Positions 1 to 5,602 are shown, numbered from the stretch's first letter. The stretch: 7,091 bases of DNA from Terriglobia bacterium (GCA_030042795.1 JASHYZ010000522.1:1-7091); one strand, 5' to 3'. Program-made: numbers and translations. Notes: a model not told the origin generated them from the letters alone.

Positions 1-532
1 ACAGGACGTCAACGCGCGAACCGAACTTGATGAGGCCCACGCGTTCCCCGCGCTGCAGAGAGTTACCCACGCGCTTCCAGAATACGATACGGCGCGCGAG
101 GAGGCCAGCGATTTGCCGGACTACCACCGGTCCCGCTGCGCTCTCCAGCGTGAAGACGTTCTGCTCATTCTCAGCCGAGGCGCGTTCGCTGCTCGCAATT
201 CCGAAGCGACCCTTTTGATATACCACCTCGCAAACGGTTCCCGCCACGGGCGCGCGGTTCACGTGCACATCGACGGGCGACATGAAGATGCTGATGCGGC
301 GTACGTGTCGGCCGGCGAAGGTTTCTTCGGCGATCTGTACCACGCGGCCGTCTGCCGGCGAAACGATTGCGGAAGGGTCTGCGGGCGGAGTACGCTCGGG
401 GTCACGGAAAAAATTAAGAATGAAAAGGGTGAGAATCAAGAAAGGAACCGCCGCCTTGTACACATGGAGGTAAAGCGCTCCGCCTGCGATCAGAGCGAGC
501 GGCAATCCGTACCAATAGCCTTCTTTGACCAT
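1..532 (-). CDS. psd: phosphatidylserine decarboxylase proenzyme, short form (C-terminus off window)
   Basis: This enzyme decarboxylates phosphatidylserine to phosphatidylethanolamine at the inner membrane and uses a self-generated pyruvoyl group. Translating the minus strand from the ATG at 532 gives 177 codons without a stop. Residues about 8-42 are two hydrophobic stretches, followed by FFRDPER (41-47), SPADGRVV (58-65, candidate catalytic Asp61) and MSPVDVHVNRAPVAG (84-98, candidate catalytic His90). Near the window edge is FGSRVDVL (170-177), whose Gly171-Ser172 is the expected self-cleavage site that makes the pyruvoyl group. Short-form Psd proteins are about 210-220 residues, so roughly 35-40 are missing at the left edge. 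An in-frame GTG at 544 is an alternative start, and a TGA lies just upstream of it. Neither start has a clear ribosome binding site. The gene follows the ydcH-like gene on the same strand after about 90 bases. Identification is firm and the start is moderately certain. Confidence 0.93.
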   Translation of the reverse strand, partial: MVKEGYWYGLPLALIAGGALYLHVYKAAVPFLILTLFILNFFRDPERTPPADPSAIVSPADGRVVQIAEETFAGRHVRRISIFMSPVDVHVNRAPVAGTVCEVVYQKGRFGIASSERASAENEQNVFTLESAAGPVVVRQIAGLLARRIVFWKRVGNSLQRGERVGLIKFGSRVDVL

Positions 533-622
533 AAGGGCGGTCACTCGGCGTCACCGCGTGGCCGCCCCGCACGCTGGGAGCGGTTCGCGCTGCGACTGAC
601 GACGGTCTACCGTCCTTCTACA

Positions 623-847
623 TTACGCTGTTCCTGTCTTGTGGACGAGCGTCTCCATTTCGTCTTTGAGCCTCAGCTTCAATTTCTTCAGCCGGGTCTC
701 TTCCAGTTGTTCCTGTTCGGTAAGGTATCGCCGTGAAGCCAGTTGATCAAGCTGGGCGGCGTAGTGGGCATGTTGTTCAGAGAGATGCTGGTACTCAGGG
801 CTGTTGGCCATCAATTGCGTCCGGATGACCCCGGTCGGGATGCTCAT
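623..847 (-). CDS. YdcH/DUF465 family small coiled-coil protein
   Basis: The 74-residue product belongs to the DUF465 (YdcH-like) family of small helical proteins with no settled function. The diagnostic core is LSEQHAHYAAQLDQLASRRY (residues 22-41), followed by a linker and RLKKLKLRLKDEM (52-64), which form two antiparallel helices. The frame stays open upstream to an ATG at 901, giving 92 residues. I chose the ATG at 847 because a very strong Shine-Dalgarno, GGAGGTGATCCA, lies three bases before it. The gene lies upstream of psd on the same strand and the two may be cotranscribed. No signal peptide or membrane segment is visible. The family call is from the conserved core and is good; the role is unknown. 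Confidence 0.85.
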   Translation of the reverse strand: MSIPTGVIRTQLMANSPEYQHLSEQHAHYAAQLDQLASRRYLTEQEQLEETRLKKLKLRLKDEMETLVHKTGTA

Positions 848-862
848 GGGTGGATCACCTCC
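848..862 (-). promoter_or_regulatory. Extended Shine-Dalgarno of the ydcH-like gene
   Basis: The minus strand reads GGAGGTGATCCA followed by CCC and then the ATG. Those twelve bases are fully complementary to the conserved 3' end of bacterial 16S rRNA (TGGATCACCTCC), much longer than the usual 4-6 bases. This decides the start of the ydcH-like gene at 847. Confidence 0.8.
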
Positions 863-933
863 AAGATTTAACGTTCCCTTCTCCTGCCTGTAACCTAGCA
901 CAGCGTTTCGCCGGCTTCAAGGGGTTATGCGGG

Positions 934-939
934 ATTATA
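934..939 (-). promoter_or_regulatory. Candidate -10 box for ydcH-like/psd transcription
   Basis: A perfect TATAAT hexamer lies on the minus strand, about 90 bases before the ydcH-like start. No good -35 box is seen at 16-18 bases; a TTCGCA at 19 bases is a weak candidate. A transcript from here would carry a leader of about 80 bases. This is a sequence-only inference. Confidence 0.4.
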
Positions 940-996
940 ACGTGCACCCTGAATGGTGTGCGAAGGCGGCGGGAGATCAAAGTAGCTCGCCATGGG

Positions 997-1039
997 GAGG
1001 GGCGCGGCCGGTAGAACCGGCACATCCCGGCCGCGCCTC
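997..1039. other. Strong GC-rich stem-loop in the ydcH-pilZ divergent intergenic region
   Basis: Perfect 11-bp arms GGCGCGGCCGG (1001-1011) and CCGGCCGCGCC (1027-1037) enclose a 15-base loop. Flanking GAG (997-999) and TC (1038-1039) can extend the stem past a small bulge. No T-run follows on either strand, so it is not an ordinary intrinsic terminator. The whole gap 848-1328 holds no convincing gene. A second small hairpin, GGAATG-GGGGGG-CATTCC, lies at 1092-1109. Confidence 0.5.
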
Positions 1040-1180
1040 GTTGGGTTCCGCCCAGGGTCTCAGATGCCTGACGATCACGCGCCGAGGGGATGGAATGGGG
1101 GGGCATTCCTATTGGCGGCGCGCCATTCATCAGGGCGATTCGAGCCCGTCACGGCATTGAACCCGATACTGCATGTAAAG

Positions 1181-1209
1181 TTGATACTACCGACGTTATT
1201 TAATGTCAA
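1181..1209 (-). promoter_or_regulatory. Candidate second minus-strand promoter
   Basis: On the minus strand TTGACA (1209-1204) is followed after 17 bases by TATCAA (1186-1181). If used, it would transcribe through both hairpins (1092-1109 and 997-1039) toward the ydcH-like gene. That would give a leader of over 300 bases or a separate small RNA. The -35 is consensus and the -10 matches 4 of 6. Confidence 0.3.
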
Positions 1210-1282
1210 GTAAAATCTTTTCGACTTTTGGGGCATGGAATACAAGCTTGCTTTAGGCCCGGCCCGGCGCCCGTGGGGGCGC

Positions 1283-1291
1283 TGGTATACT
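1283..1291 (+). promoter_or_regulatory. Extended -10 promoter of the PilZ gene
   Basis: TGGTATACT is an extended -10 element (TGn plus TATACT). No -35 hexamer is seen at the right distance, as is common for extended -10 promoters. Transcription would start near 1298, about 30 bases before the PilZ ATG. A short stem GCGCCC-GTGG-GGGCGC (about 1268-1283) abuts the element and could hinder or modulate polymerase access. Confidence 0.45.
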
Positions 1292-1328
1292 GTGCGCCTA
1301 GCGTCCCAACTGGGGACAGGAGACCCTC

Positions 1329-1637
1329 ATGCCGGCAGCCCGAGGTGCAGAGCGGCGGCGCGCACCGCGCCGCAAGGTCGCCAGTTCTTTGACCTTCATC
1401 GTCGATTCCGACCGTGATCAGATTGCCAATCGCGCCTTTGCCGTTGACCTCTCGGATCTCGGAGCGAGAATCCGTGCGGGCGTGCGGCTGGAGCCTGGCC
1501 AGTTGATCACGGTGGTTCCGAGCGAAGGCGCCGCGGAAGGGATCCCAAGCCAGGTCATCTGGGTAACCGCGGGCGCTACCACCGGCGAGGCAGGAATCGC
1601 GTTTCTTGAACCTCTCGCCGCCGGCGCCCAGCCTTAA
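1329..1637 (+). CDS. Single-domain PilZ protein, putative c-di-GMP receptor
   Basis: PilZ domains bind the second messenger cyclic di-GMP and pass the signal to motility, secretion or polysaccharide machinery. The 102-residue product has the two expected ligand motifs. The first is RxxxR in ERRRAPRRK (residues 8-16, for example Arg10 and Arg14). The second is DxSxxG in AVDLSDLGARI (38-48). The beta-barrel closing strand GEAGIAFLEP is at 86-95. The protein is almost only the domain, with no membrane helix, so it is probably a cytoplasmic adaptor. The ATG is preceded by AGGAGA at 1318-1323, five bases away, and by an extended -10 promoter. It stands alone: the downstream oxidoreductase starts 207 bases later with its own signals. 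The PilZ call is strong; the target process cannot be read from the neighbours. Confidence 0.9.
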   Translation: MPAARGAERRRAPRRKVASSLTFIVDSDRDQIANRAFAVDLSDLGARIRAGVRLEPGQLITVVPSEGAAEGIPSQVIWVTAGATTGEAGIAFLEPLAAGAQP

Positions 1638-1672
1638 GATCGGCCCCCAAACGCGCGCGATCAGCACGCTGG

Positions 1673-1693
1673 GCGCCGGCACTTCGCCGGTGC
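1673..1693. terminator. Stem-loop after the PilZ gene
   Basis: GCGCCGGC (1673-1680) and GCCGGTGC (1686-1693) form an 8-bp stem with one G-T wobble and the loop ACTTC. It sits 35 bases after the PilZ stop codon. There is no T-run after it, so termination is only a guess. Confidence 0.35.
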
Positions 1694-1727
1694 TCGCACT
1701 TCCCCGAACATCGAGAAGATGACACAC

Positions 1728-1743
1728 CATGACTCCAGTCATG
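1728..1743. promoter_or_regulatory. Perfect 16-bp palindrome, operator-like
   Basis: CATGACT-CC-AGTCATG is a perfect 7-bp inverted repeat with a 2-base centre. It lies about 100 bases upstream of the oxidoreductase start and outside any supported gene. Its size and symmetry fit a dimeric repressor or activator site. The cognate regulator is not in the window. Confidence 0.4.
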
Positions 1744-1793
1744 TGCCGGAGCGGTCTCATTTTCGCTTGTCCGCCGCGCCATCGAGGGATAGC

Positions 1794-1836
1794 ATAACTT
1801 GTTATCGAAATACTCTATCGTCTCTATCTAAGGAGG
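1794..1836 (+). promoter_or_regulatory. Start region of the oxidoreductase gene: palindrome and strong RBS
   Basis: ATAAC-TT-GTTAT (1794-1805) is a 12-bp palindrome whose right half overlaps a possible -35 (TTGTTA, 1799-1804). The following AT-rich pyrimidine tract has no clear -10. AAGGAGG at 1830-1836 is a strong Shine-Dalgarno eight bases before the GTG at 1845, which supports that non-ATG start. A second operator for the same gene is possible. Confidence 0.45.
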
Positions 1837-1844
1837 CTTAGTCC

Positions 1845-3221
1845 GTGAAAAATCGAAAGTTTTCCCGCCGCAGCTTCATGGAACGCACAGTGAGCACCGT
1901 GGGTGCCACTTTGGCCGCTCGCACATTCCTGTTGGAAGGAAGCACAGCAGAAGCGGTCCCGCTGCCCTCAGGCAAACCTGCACCCAGTGACACCGTTCGC
2001 TTTGGAATGATCGGTGTCGGCATGCGGGGCGCGGGTCTGCTGGGCACCTCCATCAAGCTGCCCGGCGTGCAGTGTGCGGCAGCGTGCGATCTTTACGAGG
2101 GGCGCCAAACACTGGCCAAGCAGATCCTCAAGGATGACACGCCCATCACCGCGCGGTACCAGGACCTGCTCGATAACAAGGAGATCGACTGCATCGTCGC
2201 CGCGGTGCCTGACCACTGGCACAAACAGCTCATCGTAGACGCCTGCGCGGCCGGCAAGGACATCTACTGCGAAAAGCCCATGACGCACACCGTGGAGGAG
2301 GGATTCGAGATCATCGACGCGGCGGGCAAGTACAACCGTATTGTGCAGATCGGCAGCCAGGAACCGAGCTCCATCGTATACGCGAAAGCCAAGGAGATGC
2401 TCGCCGCCGGCGCCATCGGCAAGCCCTGCCTGGTGGAAGCCACCATGGGACGCAATGACCACTGCGGCGCCTGGTGGTACAGCATCCCGCCCGATCTTTC
2501 GCCGCAAACAGTGGATTGGAATACGTGGCTGGGCTCAGCGCCCAAGCGGGCGTTCGACGCTGTGCGATGGACGCGCTGGCGCTGCTTCCAGGACTACGGC
2601 GAGGGCATCCCCGGCGATCTCTGCATCCACCATCTCACTGGCATCCACTATGTCATGGGCATCACAGCGCCGCCCAAGCGAGCCTTCAGCCAGGGCGGCC
2701 TTTACCGTTGGCACGACGGGCGCGACGTGCCCGACGTGCTAACCACCGTCTACGATTACGGGGACTTCAGTTGTACCCTGCGCGTGACCCTCAACACCGA
2801 AACTGAAAACGGCTTCCGTTTCATGGGCGAGCACGGAATCCTTGAAATTCACGGTGTGGAAAATCCCACCGCACTCAGCCTGAAGGCGCAGGACGGCCTC
2901 GACCATAGTCCTTGCACGCCGGCCTGGCCCAGTCCCATGCGGCAGGAATACGCCAAGAAATGGGAGGCTGAACACAAAGCGGAGGCTGACCCGCCAGCCC
3001 GGAAATCGGACGAAGTCACCAGCTTCAAGGCTCCGGCGCTCTACGACGACACCCGTGAACATCTGGCCAATTTCTTCGAGTCGGTCAAGACGCGTAAGCC
3101 CTCCGTTGAGGACGAGCACTTCGGCAACAACGCCGCCATCGCCATCCACATGGCCAACTACTCGTATTTCAACGGAACACCCGCCTGCTGGGATACGGAG
3201 GCCAGGCAGATCAAAGGCTGA
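1845..3221 (+). CDS. Tat-exported Gfo/Idh/MocA family oxidoreductase
   Basis: Members of this family use NAD(P) to oxidise, reduce or rearrange sugars and related polyols; the substrate here cannot be read from sequence. The 458-residue product starts with a twin-arginine signal, SRRSFM at residues 7-12 followed by a hydrophobic stretch to about 30. This suggests export of the folded, cofactor-loaded enzyme to the periplasm. The Rossmann fold begins at about 51 with MIGVGMRGAG (Gly57, Gly59, Gly62). CEKPMTHTVEE at 142-152 holds the family's E-K-P motif (Lys144). GDLCIHHLTGIHYVMG at 257-272 is the usual histidine-containing catalytic segment. Length is typical for the Tat-bearing subgroup frequent in Acidobacteriota and Planctomycetota. 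The GTG start is supported by AAGGAGG at 1830-1836. No partner gene adjoins it, so it appears monocistronic and is followed by a hairpin. Confidence 0.92.
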   Translation: MKNRKFSRRSFMERTVSTVGATLAARTFLLEGSTAEAVPLPSGKPAPSDTVRFGMIGVGMRGAGLLGTSIKLPGVQCAAACDLYEGRQTLAKQILKDDTPITARYQDLLDNKEIDCIVAAVPDHWHKQLIVDACAAGKDIYCEKPMTHTVEEGFEIIDAAGKYNRIVQIGSQEPSSIVYAKAKEMLAAGAIGKPCLVEATMGRNDHCGAWWYSIPPDLSPQTVDWNTWLGSAPKRAFDAVRWTRWRCFQDYGEGIPGDLCIHHLTGIHYVMGITAPPKRAFSQGGLYRWHDGRDVPDVLTTVYDYGDFSCTLRVTLNTETENGFRFMGEHGILEIHGVENPTALSLKAQDGLDHSPCTPAWPSPMRQEYAKKWEAEHKAEADPPARKSDEVTSFKAPALYDDTREHLANFFESVKTRKPSVEDEHFGNNAAIAIHMANYSYFNGTPACWDTEARQIKG

Positions 3222-3264
3222 CGGTATCTTTCGGGGCTGGTGGTGTCATTGCGACGGGGTGGCG

Positions 3265-3291
3265 CATACATGCCGTCGTTTGGCATGTATG
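3265..3291. terminator. Hairpin downstream of the oxidoreductase gene
   Basis: Perfect 10-bp arms CATACATGCC (3265-3274) and GGCATGTATG (3282-3291) enclose the loop GTCGTTT, 43 bases after the stop codon. The following TCCCTT is only a poor T-tract. The position and stem fit a transcription terminator; a weaker alternative is a small dispersed palindrome. Confidence 0.5.
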
Positions 3292-3394
3292 TCCCTTAGC
3301 AGGTTGTTGAAAAACCCGTCCCGACTGTCATTCGAGGAGCTGCCAGCGACGAGGAATCTCGTATTTCCTTTAGTTTCAGAGCAAGATTCCTCGC

Positions 3395-3402
3395 GAAGTT
3401 TA
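3395..3402 (+). repeat. Left target-site duplication of the IS1595 element
   Basis: GAAGTTTA directly abuts the left terminal inverted repeat and is repeated exactly at 5603-5610 after the right end. Eight-base duplications are typical of the IS1595 family. Confidence 0.93.
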
Positions 3403-3427
3403 GGCAAAAATATACTTGACACACAAA
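3403..3427 (+). repeat. Left terminal inverted repeat
   Basis: This 25-bp arm is identical to the reverse complement of 5578-5602. It contains TTGACA (3416-3421) pointing into the element, which doubles as the -35 of the transposase promoter. Confidence 0.95.
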
Positions 3428-3444
3428 TTCCATTTTGATACGAT
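3416..3444 (+). promoter_or_regulatory. Transposase promoter starting inside the left TIR
   Basis: A consensus TTGACA (3416-3421) lies 17 bases before TACGAT (3439-3444, 4 of 6 matches). The -35 is inside the inverted repeat, so transposase bound at the end could repress its own promoter, as proposed for many insertion sequences. The assignment is inferred from position and spacing. Confidence 0.55.
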
Positions 3445-3462
3445 TTGGGCATGGAGACGCCC

Positions 3463-4425
3463 ATGAAACTCCCCGAGACTTTGAAAGAAGCGATTGAGTT
3501 TTTTGCCGATCCGGGACAGGCATTTGCCTACGCTGTGATGATGCGCTGGCCTGACGGGAAAATTATTTGTCCACGTTGCGGTTCTGACCGGCACTCTTTC
3601 ATCAAGACGCGCCGGATTTGGTACTGCAATCCGTGCAAGAAGCAATTCACTCTGAAGATCGGGACGATATTCGAGGATTCCCCTATCGGCATGGATAAGT
3701 GGATGATTGCCGTTTGGATGATCGTTGGCTGCAAGAATGGAATCAGCAGCTACGAACTTGCACGAGACATCGGCGTGACACAAAAGACGGCTTGGTTCAT
3801 GCTGCATCGAATCCGCAAGGCGTTGCAAACCGGCACGTTTGTCAAATTGGGCGGAGGCGGTAAGGAAGTTGAGGTCGATGAAACCTTCATCGGCGGCAAG
3901 GCGCGCAACATGCACGTTGGAAAGCGCAACGCTACAAAGGTGGGCCGACGCGGGGGTATGGCCGGAAAGGTTGCTGTATTGGGACTCTTGGAACGACATG
4001 GCGAGATTCGCTTGAAGATTGTTCCGAATGTTCGCCGCCACAACTTGGAACCTGTAGTACGTGAGAATGTGGCGAATGGCACGTCTGTCTACACTGACGC
4101 GCTCAAGTCTTATGATCGACTGGACTATCTTTCGGATTACACTCACCACGTCATAGATCACGCTGAGGCATACGCCAAGGGTAACGTTCACACGAACGGC
4201 CTTGAGAACTTCTGGAGCCTCCTGAAGCGAGGCATCAAGGGAACCTACGTCAGTGTTGAGCCGTTCCATCTTTATCGCTACCTTGATGAACAAGCTTTCC
4301 GCTACAACAATCGGAAAGACCTCGACAACGCTGATAGATTCGCTCTGGCCATGTCGCAAGTGGCTGGCAAGCGTCTGACATACGCCGAATTGACCGGCAA
4401 GGAAGATGGCCAGCTACATCAGTAA
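3463..4425 (+). CDS. IS1595-family (ISXO2-like) transposase
   Basis: The DDE-type enzyme cuts the element's ends and joins them to target DNA. The 320-residue protein opens with MKLPETLKEA, typical of the group. A zinc ribbon follows, with Cys36-Pro-Arg-Cys39 and Cys55-Asn-Pro-Cys58. A helix-turn-helix-like region (about 92-120) precedes the catalytic domain. That domain has VEVDETFIGG (Asp139), VYTDALKSY (Asp212) and HTNGLENFWSLLKRG (Asn245 or Glu248, Lys255). Full length and all motifs suggest an active enzyme. In-frame upstream starts exist at TTG 3445 and ATG 3451. I prefer ATG 3463 because GGAG at 3453-3456 sits at proper spacing and the family usually begins there. The gene is the first in the element and is driven by a promoter within the TIR. 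Confidence 0.94.
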   Translation: MKLPETLKEAIEFFADPGQAFAYAVMMRWPDGKIICPRCGSDRHSFIKTRRIWYCNPCKKQFTLKIGTIFEDSPIGMDKWMIAVWMIVGCKNGISSYELARDIGVTQKTAWFMLHRIRKALQTGTFVKLGGGGKEVEVDETFIGGKARNMHVGKRNATKVGRRGGMAGKVAVLGLLERHGEIRLKIVPNVRRHNLEPVVRENVANGTSVYTDALKSYDRLDYLSDYTHHVIDHAEAYAKGNVHTNGLENFWSLLKRGIKGTYVSVEPFHLYRYLDEQAFRYNNRKDLDNADRFALAMSQVAGKRLTYAELTGKEDGQLHQ

Positions 4426-4437
4426 GCGCCAAGGGCG

Positions 4438-4459
4438 TGGCAGGCATAAAGCCTAGCCA
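4438..4459. terminator. Hairpin between the convergent transposase and small ORF
   Basis: TGGC-AGGC (4438-4445) pairs with GCCT-A-GCCA (4451-4459) around ATAAA, an 8-bp stem with one bulged A. It sits between the transposase stop and the minus-strand ORF stop at 4461, where a two-way terminator would be expected. There is no T-run. Confidence 0.35.
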
Positions 4460-4460
4460 T

Positions 4461-4604
4461 CTAGCCTCTTGGCTTGCGCGGTTTGTAAATCTTCTGCTTT
4501 ACTTCGTCTTTGACTTCGGCTTTAGGAACACGGAATAGTGCCTTCATGGTTCGCTCGAACTTCTCGCGCGCCATCTTCGGGCCTTCCTGACGCTTGGCCT
4601 TCAT
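4461..4604 (-). CDS. Small basic protein (47 aa) carried by the IS1595 element, function unknown
   Basis: The minus strand encodes 47 residues, rich in Lys and Arg, with the core FERTMKALFRVPKAEV at 16-31 and a basic tail ending KPRKPRG. The F-x-x-x-x-x-x-L-F-x-VPK pattern resembles, from memory, a widespread group of uncharacterised small bacterial proteins. No function is assigned. The frame is open upstream to 4907, but that part only shadows the passenger gene. I chose the ATG at 4604 because the conserved-looking part begins there. This start shares a CATG with the plus-strand passenger start. Only a weak GTAGG precedes it. It is convergent with the transposase. It could be a DNA- or RNA-binding accessory factor or a spurious ORF; I lean to real. 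Confidence 0.55.
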   Translation of the reverse strand: MKAKRQEGPKMAREKFERTMKALFRVPKAEVKDEVKQKIYKPRKPRG

Positions 4605-5535
4605 GCCTACAGAGTACAACAAAGATGTTGAATTGGGCGTTGCCAGAGTCATCGTCGCTACAATTGTCTTGGGAGCTTCCATTTCGATTCCTCTTTGGTA
4701 TTGGTCCGAGAGCCGATATGAACAAGCCGAATTAAGTAACTGCTGCAAAGAAGAAACCGCATCCCACGAAAAAACACGAGAGACCAAAGAACAAACCTCG
4801 GCCTTTGCACCATCGGGGATCGAGAATTGCAATGATAGTTCCAAACAAGGAAAAGATTGCACCAAACAAGAACCGCCAAAGGGGTATCGTTTCCTCCATG
4901 ATCCCATTGGCGTTCAATGGGTATTGGTTTTTGTCGGGTTGCTGACCGCATCTGCTGTCATATGGCAGGCTCACGAAAGCAAAAAGTCCTCCGATGCGGC
5001 AAGAATCTCTGCCGACGCTGCTGCCATAAATTCTCAAACCTTGATTAATTCCGAACGCGCTTGGGTAATGGTTCAGATCGACTGGTGTGGAACCGAAAGA
5101 AAAAGCAATCTGGCCGTCACTGGAGAGGGTACAGAATCCACGACGGCCATTCGCATTTCGTTCGGACTTAGGAACGATGGAAAGTCTCCGGCCTGGATTC
5201 TGGAACAACGCGCTCGAATGTCCATTGTCGATGTCATTCCCAATCAGCCACAGTTTGGTCCTTTGGCAAGTAATGAAAGCGAGTTTCTGGAGATTTGGAC
5301 CAACCCAATGGTGGTCGGAGAGGAGCGAGTCGAAGACACCACTATTTATTGCAAAGGCAAATACATTCCCAATTCTGGGCCGAAAGGAAGCCTGATTGTT
5401 TATGGTTACGTCAAGTATAGAGACATCTTCCAGCAAGAGAGGTACACAGGATTCGGCTTCGTTCTCGCAAACGGATACTCTTTCAAGAGAATTCCGAGCG
5501 TCAAGGCGGTTGAGAGCTACAACCGGTTTACCTAG
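4603..5535 (+). CDS. Unrecognised two-helix membrane protein, passenger of the IS1595 element
   Basis: I do not recognise a named family. The 310-residue protein has a membrane helix at about 12-34 and a second at about 103-122. Between them is a 65-residue hydrophilic loop rich in Lys and Glu with four cysteines (47, 48, 76, 86). After the second helix comes a charged helical linker with Ala-rich SADAAAINSQ. A probable beta-rich soluble domain then starts at SERAWVMV (150-157) and includes FGLRNDGKSPAW (187-198) and YGYVKYRDIF (267-276). That combination (ERAW, N-x-G-x-x-PA, G-Y-x-x-Y-x-D-x-F) recurs in uncharacterised bacterial membrane proteins, in my recollection. ATG 4603 is preferred over TTG 4594 or TTG 4633; none has a good ribosome binding site. 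It is the last gene of the element, with low G+C for the window. It is not needed for transposition, so it probably gives the host or element some other benefit. Confidence 0.75.
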   Translation: MPTEYNKDVELGVARVIVATIVLGASISIPLWYWSESRYEQAELSNCCKEETASHEKTRETKEQTSAFAPSGIENCNDSSKQGKDCTKQEPPKGYRFLHDPIGVQWVLVFVGLLTASAVIWQAHESKKSSDAARISADAAAINSQTLINSERAWVMVQIDWCGTERKSNLAVTGEGTESTTAIRISFGLRNDGKSPAWILEQRARMSIVDVIPNQPQFGPLASNESEFLEIWTNPMVVGEERVEDTTIYCKGKYIPNSGPKGSLIVYGYVKYRDIFQQERYTGFGFVLANGYSFKRIPSVKAVESYNRFT

Positions 5536-5577
5536 CAAACACATGCCTGTCACTACCACAAGTATTACATTAAGCGC

Positions 5578-5602
5578 TTTGTGTGTCAAGTATATTTTTG
5601 CC
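5578..5602 (-). repeat. Right terminal inverted repeat
   Basis: An exact 25-bp inverted copy of the left end. Its TTGACA also points inward, on the minus strand, so a weak antisense promoter across the passenger gene is possible (AATACT about 17 bases further in is a poor -10). Confidence 0.95.

Larger units (their letters stand above)
3403..5602 (+). mobile_element. Complete IS1595-family element with passenger genes (2,200 bp)
   Basis: The element is bounded by perfect 25-bp terminal inverted repeats (3403-3427 and 5578-5602), starting GGCAAAAATATAC at each outer end, and by the exact 8-bp duplication GAAGTTTA. It carries an intact ISXO2-type transposase, a convergent 47-codon ORF and a 310-residue membrane protein gene. 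Plain insertion sequences of this family are about half this size. Passenger-gene members are known in the IS1595 family, so the architecture has precedent, but I do not recognise these passengers. Perfect ends, an undamaged transposase and an unmutated duplication all suggest recent insertion and probable activity. The G+C content, especially in the passenger, is visibly lower than in the flanking chromosomal genes, which suggests transfer. Confidence 0.93.

Noticed and set aside
113..736. Plus-strand open frame of 207 codons over psd and part of the ydcH-like gene
   Set aside because: The minus strand encodes clear Psd and DUF465 motifs. The plus frame reads across both genes and their gap with no family features.
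901..1210. tRNA or known riboswitch in the long intergenic gap
   Set aside because: No cloverleaf with a T-loop GTTC and matching acceptor stem can be folded, and no riboswitch core that I know is visible; only isolated hairpins are seen.
1206..1760. Minus-strand open frame of 184 codons across the PilZ gene
   Set aside because: The PilZ gene on the plus strand has both ligand motifs, a ribosome binding site and an extended -10. The antisense frame has no recognisable content.
1968..2507. Minus-strand open frame of 179 codons inside the oxidoreductase gene
   Set aside because: This is a GC-rich antisense shadow of a well-identified gene.
3400..4359. Minus-strand open frame of 319 codons opposite the transposase
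   Set aside because: The plus strand is an unmistakable ISXO2-type transposase with zinc ribbon and catalytic motifs, and the antisense frame runs out through the left TIR. It is a shadow.
4426..4460. attC-like or integron site after the transposase
   Set aside because: The hairpin is short (8 bp with a bulge), has no GTT/AAC core sites, and lies within defined TIRs, so it is better explained as a convergent terminator candidate.
4732..5589. Long minus-strand open frame of 285 codons opposite the passenger gene, starting with a signal-like hydrophobic stretch
   Set aside because: The plus frame carries coherent features (two helices, ERAWV/NDGKSPAW/YVKYRDIF motifs), while the antisense frame shows no recognisable pattern. 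It begins within a few bases of the right TIR. It is most likely a shadow.
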